From Marinobacter maroccanus (GTDB lineage Bacteria > Pseudomonadota > Gammaproteobacteria > Pseudomonadales > Oleiphilaceae): 64,000 nucleotides of DNA. Position 1 is the stretch's first letter. Each line of letters opens with the position of its first letter. A program made the position numbers and the translations under genes. Positions 50,107-59,368 of this stretch are shown piece by piece. Location of the stretch: NCBI RefSeq assembly GCF_002933275.1, contig NZ_PSSX01000015.1, forward strand, positions 1-64,000, in the 5' to 3' direction. The notes under the pieces are model-generated. The model ran no database searches. It saw only the letters and a program-made list of their open reading frames with translations, and was not told the DNA's origin.

Positions 50107-51627
50107 TTACTTTGTTTTAAGCTCATACATATCAACGCGGCGATCTTTCAGGTTGGTGACAGACCCCTCGTTGCGAACCAGCTTCAGTTTCTCAAGGTCC
50201 ATATCGGAGAACATGATCATCTCCGTGTTGGGCGTTGTTTCGGCCATCACCGCATCGTGAGGGAAGGCGAAATCCGACGGCGAGAATACGGACGACTGGG
50301 CGTACTGGACGTCCAGGTTCTCGACTTTCGGCAGGTTACCAACACTCCCGGTGATTACGACATAACATTCATTTTCGATTGCCCGGGCCTGAGCACACTG
50401 GCGAACCCGAAGGTAGCCGTTCTTGGTGTCTGTCCAGAAGGGCACCATGATGATATCGACTTCCTGGCTGGCAGCAATACGCCCCAGCTCGGGAAACTCA
50501 ATGTCATAACAGATCATGATGGCAACCCGGCCGGCATCGGTGTCGAAGACCTCAAACTGGTTGCCGCCTTCAATAACCCAGTCCCGACGCTCGTGGGGCG
50601 TAATGTGAATCTTGCGCTGCTCATCCACGCGGCCATCCCGGTGGCAGAGGTAAGAGACGTTGTATACCCGGTCGTTCTCGATCAGCGGCATGGAACCGGT
50701 GATGATGTTGATGTTGTAGCTGACCGCCATTTCGGACATCTCTTCACGGAACTGCTGGGTGAACCCGGCCAGGAAGCGGATGGCCCGGGTCTGGTCCATC
50801 TGGTCGGTCAGGCCCATCAGTGGCGCGTTGAAAAATTCCGGGAAGATCGCAAAGTCGCTTTTGTAGTCAGATAGCGCATCCACGAAGTACTCCACCTGCT
50901 CGAGCACCTCTTCAACGGAGGTAAATTCACGCATCTGCCACTGCACAGCACCAAGCCGAACCTGGGTTTTCTTTACGCTCAGTACCGGGGAGGGAGGGGT
51001 GTAAAGGATATTCCTCCACTCCAGAAGCGTGGCGTAGCCCTGGGATTTCTCGTCTTCCGGCAGGTACTTGTGCATCAGGCGGGTGACCTGGAAATCGTTC
51101 GAGAGCTGGAAGCTCAGGATCGGATCGTAGATTTCCTTGCGATCGACGCGCTGAATGTACTCCTCTGGAGAATACTGCTCGGCGTATTTGAAGTAGCTCG
51201 GGATACGCCCGCCCGCGAGAATGGCACGCAGGTTCATGGAGCGACAGAGTTCTTTCCGCGCCTCGTACAGTCGACGCCCCAGTCGATAGCCCCGGTAGTC
51301 GGGGTGGATGAAGACATCCAGTCCGTAGAGGGAGTCGCCATTGGCGTTGTGCCAGATCTTCTCGTTCCGGAGGATGAGATCGTCGTAGGTGTGCGGGTTA
51401 CTGAAGCGCTCGTATTTCACACAGACCGTCAGTGCAACCGCAATAAGCTGGCCGCTTTCCTCAATACAGATCTGGCCGTCAGGGAACTGCTCCACCAATG
51501 CTTTGATGGTTTCCTTGGGCCAGGCGCCTCCGATGTCGTCGTAAACGCGATCCATGAGCTTCTGAAGCTGTTCGTAGTCTTCAAGCTTCAGGTTCCGGAG
51601 GTTGAGGTGCAGTTCTTCATGGGCCAT
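50107..51627 (-). CDS. GNAT acetyltransferase fused to a carbon-nitrogen hydrolase (nitrilase superfamily)
   Basis: 506 residues. N-terminal GNAT (about 5-165) with the acetyl-CoA binding loop HPDYRGYRLGRRLYEARKELC. C-terminal nitrilase domain (about 230-490) with the catalytic triad Glu in FAIFPEFFNAP, Lys in QRKIHITPHER and Cys in AIMICYDIEFPE. The order GNAT-nitrilase is a known fusion of unknown substrate. A role in modifying or cleaving an amide-linked metabolite is inference. Apparently monocistronic; the divergent chemoreceptor starts 151 bases away. Confidence 0.88.
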   Translation of the reverse strand: MAHEELHLNLRNLKLEDYEQLQKLMDRVYDDIGGAWPKETIKALVEQFPDGQICIEESGQLIAVALTVCVKYERFSNPHTYDDLILRNEKIWHNANGDSLYGLDVFIHPDYRGYRLGRRLYEARKELCRSMNLRAILAGGRIPSYFKYAEQYSPEEYIQRVDRKEIYDPILSFQLSNDFQVTRLMHKYLPEDEKSQGYATLLEWRNILYTPPSPVLSVKKTQVRLGAVQWQMREFTSVEEVLEQVEYFVDALSDYKSDFAIFPEFFNAPLMGLTDQMDQTRAIRFLAGFTQQFREEMSEMAVSYNINIITGSMPLIENDRVYNVSYLCHRDGRVDEQRKIHITPHERRDWVIEGGNQFEVFDTDAGRVAIMICYDIEFPELGRIAASQEVDIIMVPFWTDTKNGYLRVRQCAQARAIENECYVVITGSVGNLPKVENLDVQYAQSSVFSPSDFAFPHDAVMAETTPNTEMIMFSDMDLEKLKLVRNEGSVTNLKDRRVDMYELKTK

Positions 51628-51777
51628 TCAGTTCGGCTCCCGTTCGTTTATGAAGTGAGGACAAGCTCAGCATTTGCATCAATACTGTAAAAGTTTAACA
51701 GAAGCCGCTAAAGACTTCGCATCGCAGGCCGAAAGACAAGTTAACGAATATCAATTTTTATTGCTGAGGATTCGACT

Positions 51778-53664
51778 GTGCAGCTGACATTCGGGCAAAA
51801 GCTCCTGATTGCTTTCGGTATTCTGTTGCTGTTGGTAATGGGGGCTTTCACGCTCTCCGGCGATTTGCGTCTGCAGAACACCACGGAAACCTACGTAGAC
51901 GCTCTGATCGACGATACGGTGCAGCAAAGCACCTCAAGCATTGCCGAGTGGCTCAACACCCGGCTGGTGATGACCGAAGCAACTGCCAAAGCCCTGGAAA
52001 GTGCCAACAATGATGAGGAAGCCAGGGTAGTGCTGCAAGCCATAACCACTGGCGGCGGGTTCCGGGATGTTTATGTCGGTCGCACCGATGGCTACATGCT
52101 CATGAAGTCGCAGGAAGCCAATGCAACGCTGCCGTCCGATTACGATCCCCGGGAACGTCCCTGGTACAAGAAGGCCATGAGTCTTGGCAGCGCATCATTT
52201 ACCGAGCCGTACCAGGACGCCAGCACCAACGATATGATCATCTCCACGCTCGCGCCTGTGAAACGCGGCGAATACGAAGGCGTTGCCGGCGCTGATATCG
52301 GCCTGGGTGCCATCGCGAAAACCCTGTCTACCGTGACCCTCGCGGACACCGGTTATGCAGCCCTGATCAATGAGCGCGGTACCGTGTTGTTCCATCCGAG
52401 GCAGGCTCTCGTCGGCAAAAACATCAGTGAACTGATTGGAGGCAAGCCAGACTTCGGCGGGGCTGCCAGTGAATACAGCAATGAGGAGGGGAACTGGGAG
52501 GCCAGTTTTCACCCGATCAGTGAGGCTCGGGGTGTGAAATGGTACCTGGGCACGTTTGTGAATGCCGACAAGATCAACGCCCCGGTTCAAAATGCCCGGA
52601 TGACCGGGCTGATCATGGCGGTCATCGGCCTGATTGTCTCACTGGTGATTCTGCACCTGGGCATCAAGGTGCTGATGGCTCCCGTTCGCAGGCTGAATAG
52701 GGCCATGGCCGACATCGGTAGCGGCGATGCAGATCTGACTCAGCGCCTGGACGACAGTGCAAAGGATGAATTTGGCGAGTTGGCGAGAAGCTTTAACCGG
52801 TTTGTTGAGAACATCCATAACGTGGTTCGGGATGTTCAGCAGGGTAGCGCCGAGCTGGGCCAGAATGTCAGCTCCCTGAGAGACACAGCCAGTACCAGTC
52901 GCTCAAGCGTAGAGAGCCAGCAGGCGGAGATCGACATGGTGGCCACTGCCATTAACGAGATGTCTGCCGCCGCAGGCGAGATCGCCCAGAACGCACAACA
53001 AACCGCCGATGCCGCCAATACTGCCGACAGCGACAGCCGGGCGTCACTGGAGACCGTTGCTGCCTCTCGGGATGCGGTCCAGAAGCTTTCGAAGGAGATT
53101 AATGCGGCAGCGGAAGTCATCGATACACTCGGCCAGGATGTTGCCTCGATTACCACGGTGCTTGAAGTTATTCAGGGCATTGCCGAGCAAACCAATCTGC
53201 TTGCGCTGAATGCCGCCATTGAAGCTGCTCGGGCCGGTGAGGCGGGACGGGGTTTTGCGGTTGTGGCTGATGAGGTGCGCAACCTTGCTCAGCGCACTCA
53301 ATCCAGCACGGAGGAAATCAACAACATGATCGAACGACTGCAGAAAGGCGCCAATGATGCGGTCGATGTGATGAAAGCCTCAACAGCGGTTTCCAATGTC
53401 AGTATGGAGAAAGCCCAGGACGCCATGGAAGCCCTCAATCGTATTGCGGAAGCCATTACCTCCATCAGCCAGATGACGTCGCAGATTGCGACAGCCTCTG
53501 AAGAACAGACGTCTGTAACTGAAGAGTTGAACTCGTCAATTACCCGAATTGCGGATCAGGGCCAGGAGGCGGCCGCCGCCGCGACGGAAAATGACGTCTA
53601 CAGTGGCCAGATTGAAAGCATCGGCAACGCGCTGAACCAGAACGTGGCTCGTTTCCGGGTGTAG
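51778..53664 (+). CDS. Methyl-accepting chemotaxis protein with dCache ligand domain
   Basis: 628 residues from GTG at 51778 (GAGGA upstream). Transmembrane helix at about 7-27, periplasmic double-Cache domain (about 35-270), second helix (about 278-300), HAMP (about 300-355) and signalling domain with hairpin [37 protein letters not shown]. The Cache segment RERPWYKKA, then EPYQDA and GADIG, follows the R-x2-WY, YxD, D pattern of dCache_1 amino-acid receptors, so amino acid sensing is plausible. No C-terminal NWETF-like pentapeptide for methyltransferase docking was seen. Confidence 0.92.
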   Translation: MQLTFGQKLLIAFGILLLLVMGAFTLSGDLRLQNTTETYVDALIDDTVQQSTSSIAEWLNTRLVMTEATAKALESANNDEEARVVLQAITTGGGFRDVYVGRTDGYMLMKSQEANATLPSDYDPRERPWYKKAMSLGSASFTEPYQDASTNDMIISTLAPVKRGEYEGVAGADIGLGAIAKTLSTVTLADTGYAALINERGTVLFHPRQALVGKNISELIGGKPDFGGAASEYSNEEGNWEASFHPISEARGVKWYLGTFVNADKINAPVQNARMTGLIMAVIGLIVSLVILHLGIKVLMAPVRRLNRAMADIGSGDADLTQRLDDSAKDEFGELARSFNRFVENIHNVVRDVQQGSAELGQNVSSLRDTASTSRSSVESQQAEIDMVATAINEMSAAAGEIAQNAQQTADAANTADSDSRASLETVAASRDAVQKLSKEINAAAEVIDTLGQDVASITTVLEVIQGIAEQTNLLALNAAIEAARAGEAGRGFAVVADEVRNLAQRTQSSTEEINNMIERLQKGANDAVDVMKASTAVSNVSMEKAQDAMEALNRIAEAITSISQMTSQIATASEEQTSVTEELNSSITRIADQGQEAAAAATENDVYSGQIESIGNALNQNVARFRV

Positions 53665-53673
53665 CGGGCCAGC

Positions 53674-54627
53674 CTAACGACTGAGCAGATCGAGGCGCCG
53701 ACGCAGGTTTTCCAGTGTACTGCGCCCGACGTACCGCGATTCCTCGCTAAGAAACGGATTTTCCAGAGCGATCACCGTGCGGGTGTCGAGGTTGAGATCC
53801 CTGACGGCTCGGGCGTAATAGGCCCTCAGGAAGTCGCTGAAACTTCCGTCATATATGGCGCGTTCAATGCCCAGTTGCAGACGATGGGCAGTCTCCTGAT
53901 CGTGGGGGCCGACGAAAAGATAGGAAGGCATGGGGTAAGCAATCAACAGATTGGGTTCGATCACCAGGTTCGGATCCTGCTCCATTTCCAGGTCGTAAAG
54001 TACCTCACTCACGCCCCGGGCAAAACAATCAAAGCGTTTATTCCGCAGCATCCCGAAAAGTATCTCGTATCGGGAGTGGGTAACCACCGGAATGCCATTA
54101 GCTTCCAGTACCGGGGTGTCCGGCCAGTGCGAACCCTGACCGATCCAGATCTGACTGGCCCGGAGATCGTCCAGATTCTTGATGCCTTCAAACTTCGGCA
54201 AGGACTCCGGGAGAACCACGCAGACCCGAAAACCCAGAAGCCCGCCATCAACCGGGAAAGGAATTGCGGTCAGGAACTCCTCCCGCTCGGCCGAGGTGGC
54301 TACATTGGCTATATCAACCAGGCGGGATTGGCCATCTGTCAATTCGCGAAGCACCCGTCCCTGACTCAACTCTTCGCTTCGAATAATCCTGAAATCGCCA
54401 TACTCCGGAGTCTTCTTCAATGCCAGTTCAACGAGTGCGCGAATGGCCGGGCTGTCATAATTCCGGTACCAGAGGACATAATCGCGACTGGTAGCTTGAG
54501 GTGTTGTGGCGGCTGACTTTGCAGCGGACAAGGGTGCCGCACCAAAGCAGAGGCTCACAACCGAGAGGCAAAGTACCAGTGCCCGAAGGCGGAGACTGGA
54601 TATGAAAGCGGGCAGAGAACATTCCAA
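53674..54627 (-). CDS. Periplasmic substrate-binding-like protein (SBP3 fold)
   Basis: 317 residues with an N-terminal signal (about 1-35, LRALVLCLSVVSLCFGAAPLSAA). The mature part has the order of extracellular solute-binding family 3: REFLTAIPFPVDGGLLGFRVCVV, LDDLRASQIWIGQGSHWPDTPVLEANGIPVV, SRYEILFGMLRNKRFDCFARGV. No ABC permease is adjacent, so it may be an orphan sensor-type binding protein. It converges on the chemoreceptor gene with ten bases between, leaving open a functional link. Confidence 0.75.
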   Translation of the reverse strand: MECSLPAFISSLRLRALVLCLSVVSLCFGAAPLSAAKSAATTPQATSRDYVLWYRNYDSPAIRALVELALKKTPEYGDFRIIRSEELSQGRVLRELTDGQSRLVDIANVATSAEREEFLTAIPFPVDGGLLGFRVCVVLPESLPKFEGIKNLDDLRASQIWIGQGSHWPDTPVLEANGIPVVTHSRYEILFGMLRNKRFDCFARGVSEVLYDLEMEQDPNLVIEPNLLIAYPMPSYLFVGPHDQETAHRLQLGIERAIYDGSFSDFLRAYYARAVRDLNLDTRTVIALENPFLSEESRYVGRSTLENLRRRLDLLSR

Positions 54628-54815
54628 ATCAGAGATCCTTTCTTAATACTGGAAACGCTGGCCTGTTTGGCAATCGTGATTCATATGGGCACCTCTCACT
54701 CTAGAACAAAAACTCAAAAATAAATCGGACTATCTCCAAAAAAATTGTAAAAGATTCTTGCGGCTGCCGGAGACCATTGTAATCATCGGCTTCGACCAAA
54801 AAATGGAGCAGGATA

Positions 54816-55370
54816 ATGGCAATTATCGACAACCTCATCGGTGCCACCGGCCAATGGGTGGCCAGCGCCGATCCGAAGGCTACCTTGACCAGCCCGCTGG
54901 CCTGGCTGAAGAAAACCGGCGGTTATGCGGCGGTGAACAAGATCATTGGCTTGTCCATCCCTTTTGCGCCGAGGAATAACTTCAGTGTTGAAGAGGTCAG
55001 GCCGGGCTATGTGCGGGCGAAAATCCGGCTGAAAGGCAACAAGAACCACTTCGGCAGCCTGTATGCCGGTGCCTATTTCCTGGTGGCCGAAATCCCCGGT
55101 GGTGTGCTGACGCTGTTTGATCTGGGCCCTGCCTACACGCCAATCCTCAAGGAAATGACTCTGCAGTTCCTGCAACCGGCCAACAGCGATGTCACCGTAG
55201 AGTTCACGCTGCCGCCGGAAATCGTGGCAGGCATTCTTGCAGACGCCGACGAAACCGGCCGGGCCAAGTTCACCCTGGAAGGGAAGCTGATGGATGAGGA
55301 GGGCAACCATGTGGCTACCTCCATCGCTCATTACCGGGTACGGAAAAAGGGCTTTAAAGCGGAGGCCTGA
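54816..55370 (+). CDS. DUF4442 hotdog-fold thioesterase-like protein
   Basis: 184 residues. The pattern NNFSVEEVRPGYVRAKIRLKGNKNHFGSLYAGAYFLVAE followed by strands matches DUF4442, a PaaI/YiiD-like hotdog family assigned to thioesterases. The Asn and Gly-Ser around NHFGSLYAG are in the region of the hotdog active site. Substrate unknown, likely acyl-CoA. The ATG has GGAG upstream. It converges with recQ, three bases apart. The 188-base region upstream (54628-54815) shows no motif I can name. Confidence 0.8.
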   Translation: MAIIDNLIGATGQWVASADPKATLTSPLAWLKKTGGYAAVNKIIGLSIPFAPRNNFSVEEVRPGYVRAKIRLKGNKNHFGSLYAGAYFLVAEIPGGVLTLFDLGPAYTPILKEMTLQFLQPANSDVTVEFTLPPEIVAGILADADETGRAKFTLEGKLMDEEGNHVATSIAHYRVRKKGFKAEA

Positions 55371-55373
55371 GGA

Positions 55374-57242
55374 TCAGGCCTGATCAAGCCGGGCAATAGT
55401 CTCGAGGAAAATCTCGCCGTATTTCTCGAGCTTGGCAGCACCTACGCCGCTGACTTCTGCCAACTCCTCCAGCGTGCGGGGCTTGCGTTCAAGCATTCCA
55501 AACAGGGTTGTGTCATGGAAAATGACGTAAGGCGGCACGCCCTGTTTGTCGGCCAATTCCTTGCGACAGGCCCTCAGGGCTTCCCAGCCTGCCTGGTCGG
55601 TAATCTGGTCTTTCACCGGACTGTTGGCCCGGCCACCGGAGGACCGGCCAGCTGTTTTCTTGACCACCGGATCCTTACGCAGCTCGATGGCCTGCCGACC
55701 TTTTAACAGGGGGCGGCATTGCTCTGTTAACTGGAGTGCCCCGTAACCCTCCGGGTCTGCCCGGAGGTAGCCGTTGGCCACCAGTTGGCGGAAGACAGAT
55801 TTCCATTCGTTGGCGCTGAGTTCTGTGCCAATGCCGTAGGTGGAAACCTGATGATGGCCGGATTGCAGAATCCGTTCGTTTTCCGAGCCCCTGAGCACAT
55901 CAATCAGGTAGGTAACGCCAAAGCGCTGGCCCGTACGGAAAACACAGGACAGCGCTTTCTGCACGGCCACGGTTCCATCCCAGGTTTCCGGAGGGTTCAG
56001 ACAGGTATCGCAGTTGCCGCAGGGTTGCTCAAGCTCGTCCCCGAAATAACGCAGCAACACCTGACGACGGCAACTGGTGACCTCGCAAAGGCCCAGCATG
56101 GCGTCGAGCTTCTGGCGTTCCACCCGTTTGAAGTGGTCGTTGCCCTGGGAGCTCTCCAGCATTTGCCGCAGTTTGATCACATCCTGCAGGCCATAGACCA
56201 TCCAGGCCGTCGAGGGCTTGCCATCCCGTCCGGCCCGGCCGGTTTCCTGGTAGTAGGCTTCAAGGCTTTTCGGCAGATCCAGATGAGCCACAAAGCGCAC
56301 GTCGGGTTTATCGATACCCATGCCGAAGGCGATGGTGGCGACAATAATGACCCCGTCTTCACGCAGGAAGCGCTCCTGGTGATGGGCGCGTTGCTCCGAG
56401 GACAGGCCCGCGTGGTAGGGCAGAGCGGTATAGCCTTTCTGGGCGAGGGTTTTCGCGGTAGCGTCCACCTTGTTGCGGGAAAGGCAATAGACAATGCCGC
56501 AATCGCCTTCATGTTCAGCTTTAATAAAATCGAGTAACTGTTTGTTCGCGTTTATTTTTGGCGCGATTCGATATTGAATGTTCGGGCGATCAAAACCACT
56601 GACAAAGTGTCTTGCCTCGGTCAGTGACAGCCTTTCCGCAATCTCCTTTCGGGTGCGCTCGTCGGCCGTTGCCGTCAGTGCAATGCGCGGAATGCCGGGA
56701 AATTGCTCGGCCAGCATGCTGAGCTGAAGATAATCGGATCGGAAGTCGTGGCCCCACTGGGACACACAATGGGCCTCGTCGATGGCGAACAACGAGATGG
56801 AAGCGTCATGGAGCAGTTCGATGGTGCGTGGCTGTATCAGCCTTTCCGGCGCGCAGTACAGCAGGTCCAGCTCACCGGTCATCAGTGCATACTCGGTGGC
56901 CCGGGCCTGCTCGAAATCCATGGTGGAGTTGAGGAAGGCAGCCCGCACACCGAGCTCTTTCAGTGCCGCAACCTGATCCTGCATCAGGGCGATCAGAGGC
57001 GAAATCACAATCGCCGTGCCTGAGCGCACCAGTGCCGGCACCTGATAACAGAGGGATTTACCCCCGCCCGTAGGCATCAGCACCAGGGCGTCGCGCCCTT
57101 CCGATACTTCCCGGATGATGTCACCCTGCAGCGGCCGGAACGATTCGTATCCGAAGACTTCGTGCAGCACCTGTTCCGGATCCCGTCCCGAGGTGGTGGG
57201 GCGCTCGGTGGAAAGCTGTTCGAAGTCCTGATCAAGATACAT
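55374..57242 (-). CDS. recQ: ATP-dependent DNA helicase RecQ
   Basis: 622 residues. Helicase core: Walker [18 protein letters not shown] (about 54-70), DEAH box [17 protein letters not shown], motif [17 protein letters not shown] domain with the zinc Cys set in [14 protein letters not shown] and CGNCDTC, then winged helix, and an HRDC domain at about 545-620 ([25 protein letters not shown]). Full set of RecQ domains. It unwinds 3'-tailed DNA in recombination and replication repair. Apparently monocistronic. Confidence 0.96.
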   Translation of the reverse strand: MYLDQDFEQLSTERPTTSGRDPEQVLHEVFGYESFRPLQGDIIREVSEGRDALVLMPTGGGKSLCYQVPALVRSGTAIVISPLIALMQDQVAALKELGVRAAFLNSTMDFEQARATEYALMTGELDLLYCAPERLIQPRTIELLHDASISLFAIDEAHCVSQWGHDFRSDYLQLSMLAEQFPGIPRIALTATADERTRKEIAERLSLTEARHFVSGFDRPNIQYRIAPKINANKQLLDFIKAEHEGDCGIVYCLSRNKVDATAKTLAQKGYTALPYHAGLSSEQRAHHQERFLREDGVIIVATIAFGMGIDKPDVRFVAHLDLPKSLEAYYQETGRAGRDGKPSTAWMVYGLQDVIKLRQMLESSQGNDHFKRVERQKLDAMLGLCEVTSCRRQVLLRYFGDELEQPCGNCDTCLNPPETWDGTVAVQKALSCVFRTGQRFGVTYLIDVLRGSENERILQSGHHQVSTYGIGTELSANEWKSVFRQLVANGYLRADPEGYGALQLTEQCRPLLKGRQAIELRKDPVVKKTAGRSSGGRANSPVKDQITDQAGWEALRACRKELADKQGVPPYVIFHDTTLFGMLERKPRTLEELAEVSGVGAAKLEKYGEIFLETIARLDQA

Positions 57243-57459
57243 AGAGTAACCGGTTCATCGGCCTGGAGCCGCTGTATTGAGACGGGTGAAATGCCGGGTT
57301 CGGCGCGGTGGCCAATGATACCAGATTAACCCTGAGGATTGGCCAGCAAACCCATGTGCCGGATGGAGGCAAAGTAGTGGAAGAAACGCTACAATACCGC
57401 GTTTTTGAACCACCGATTCACGCCATACTGTGACAGACACTGATAATAACAGGGCTTCC

Positions 57460-58656
57460 ATGCAGGAATTTGATGCCATCCGTCCATACTCGGACGAAGA
57501 AACCGGCGCTGCTATTCACCGCCTGGTCAATGATCAGGAATTTCTGGATATGGTTGGTCGCTTCAAGTCTCCGACCCTGGCACGCTGGGCGCCGGCCATG
57601 TTGCGTGTGTTTACCCGCCGCTGGCTCAGCAGCCATTTTGGCCACTACACCCGTGTTGATGATCTGCAGGCCGGGCTTTCCGGCTACGTGGGTGAACTGG
57701 TTGATAGCACCACCACAAGAGTGACGTCCAGCGGGCTTGAAAACCTCGACAAGCACGGCGCTTACCTGTTCATCTCAAATCATCGGGACATCGTTTTTGA
57801 TCCCATGGTGGTGAACTACCTGCTGTTCCAGAACGGTTTTCATACCACCCGAATTGCCATAGGCGACAATCTGCTGGCGAACCGGGTGTTTGCCGAAATG
57901 ATGCGGCTTAACAAGAGCTTTGTGGTGCGCCGGAGCATGACCAGCCCGCGGGAAATGCGCGATGCCTACATCACGCTTTCCGGCTTCATCAACCACAGCA
58001 TTGATACCAATCACAGCATCTGGATTGCCCAACGGGAAGGCCGGGCGAAGGACGGTCTTGATTTCACCGATCCGGCCATCATCAAGATGTTTTACATGAG
58101 CCGCAAAAAGAGCGGGCTCAGTTTCGCAGAAGCCATGAACCGGCTTCACGTTGTGCCGGTTTCAATAGCTTATGAATACGATCCCTGTGATGCCGACAAG
58201 GCCCAGGAACTGGAAACCCGGGCCAGAACCGGCCAATACATCAAGCGTGAGGGCGAAGACACCGAGCAGATCATGAAGGGATTGACCGGCTTTAAAGGTC
58301 ACGTACATGTGCATTTTGGTGCCCCTATTCATGACTCACCGGATAACCCGAAAGATCTGGCAGGCCGTATCGACCGGGAGATGCATGCGAACTATCACCT
58401 GCATGCGTCAAACCTGGTGGCTTACCAGCAACGAGGCCTTCATCCCCAGTCTCACGACACACCGGATACCGTCAGCGATTCGGTGGTCACTGCCGAAACC
58501 TGGTCACCGGCGGAGATGGAGGCTGCCGAGGCTGAGATGGAGAGGCGCCTGGAAGCCTGCGATCCGGCCATCCGGCCTTATCTGCTGGACATGTATGCCA
58601 ATCCGGTAGTCACCGCGCTTGAGGCCAATGCCGAGAAATCCGGCAACTCCGAATAA
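57460..58656 (+). CDS. Lysophospholipid acyltransferase (PlsC family)
   Basis: 398 residues from the ATG at 57460, preceded by AGGG; a GTG at 57430 would add ten residues. The acyltransferase HX4D motif appears as ISNHRDIVFDP (about 115-125), with the second block FVVRRSMTSPREMRD and third block IWIAQREGRAKDG. This is the 1-acyl-sn-glycerol-3-phosphate acyltransferase group with a C-terminal extension (about 290-398). Not obviously membrane-embedded, so a peripheral enzyme of phospholipid synthesis. The esterase gene follows 33 bases downstream. Confidence 0.85.
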   Translation: MQEFDAIRPYSDEETGAAIHRLVNDQEFLDMVGRFKSPTLARWAPAMLRVFTRRWLSSHFGHYTRVDDLQAGLSGYVGELVDSTTTRVTSSGLENLDKHGAYLFISNHRDIVFDPMVVNYLLFQNGFHTTRIAIGDNLLANRVFAEMMRLNKSFVVRRSMTSPREMRDAYITLSGFINHSIDTNHSIWIAQREGRAKDGLDFTDPAIIKMFYMSRKKSGLSFAEAMNRLHVVPVSIAYEYDPCDADKAQELETRARTGQYIKREGEDTEQIMKGLTGFKGHVHVHFGAPIHDSPDNPKDLAGRIDREMHANYHLHASNLVAYQQRGLHPQSHDTPDTVSDSVVTAETWSPAEMEAAEAEMERRLEACDPAIRPYLLDMYANPVVTALEANAEKSGNSE

Positions 58657-58689
58657 GCCGGCACACAATTTTCAGACGAGAGGTAAACC

Positions 58690-59349
58690 GTGCAGGATCT
58701 TCAGTACATTGAAATTGAAACCGGAGACAACCCGACCGCAGCCGTCATCTGGCTCCATGGCCTTGGTGCCAGTGGCCACGACTTCGAGCCGGTGGTGCCG
58801 GAACTGGGCCTGCCGGAAGACGCTGCGGTGCGGTTCATCTTTCCCCATGCGCCCAACCTGCCAGTCACCATCAATGGTGGGATGTCCATGCCAGCCTGGT
58901 ACGACATCAAGGCCATGGACATTGACCGGGTGGTGGATACCGAACAGTTGCGGGCATCCGCCGATGCCGTAGCAAAGCTCGTAGAGCGTGAAAAAGAGAA
59001 GGGCGTTCCGGCAGACCGGATCATCATTGCCGGTTTTTCCCAGGGCGGGGCAGTTGCCTACGAATTGGGGCTCAGCTATCCGGAACGGTTTGGCGGCATT
59101 CTTGCACTTTCAACCTACTTCGCCACCGCCGACACGGTTCAGCGTTCGGAAGCCAACGCCGATGTGCCAATCAGTGTCTATCACGGAACGTTCGATCCGA
59201 TGGTGCCGGAATCACTGGGTGTGCGCAGTGTCGAAACCCTGAAGGAAATGGGCTACGACCCCTCGTACCAGACCTTCCCCATGGAACACAGTGTGTGCCT
59301 TGAGGAAATACAGGACATTGGCCGGTTCATCCGCCGACACCTGCTTTGA
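58690..59349 (+). CDS. Carboxylesterase/phospholipase family alpha/beta hydrolase
   Basis: 219 residues, typical for the family. Starts at a GTG with GAGAGG upstream. Oxyanion segment WLHGLGASGHDF, nucleophile Ser in GFSQGG (about residue 115), Asp in GTFDPMVP (about 165) and His in PMEHSVCLEE (about 198). The family includes carboxylesterase II of Pseudomonas and acyl-protein thioesterases. Substrate preference is short acyl esters; physiological role unknown. Encoded after the acyltransferase, it could share that transcript. Confidence 0.9.
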   Translation: MQDLQYIEIETGDNPTAAVIWLHGLGASGHDFEPVVPELGLPEDAAVRFIFPHAPNLPVTINGGMSMPAWYDIKAMDIDRVVDTEQLRASADAVAKLVEREKEKGVPADRIIIAGFSQGGAVAYELGLSYPERFGGILALSTYFATADTVQRSEANADVPISVYHGTFDPMVPESLGVRSVETLKEMGYDPSYQTFPMEHSVCLEEIQDIGRFIRRHLL

Positions 59350-59368
59350 AAAACCGCCATGCCCGGGC

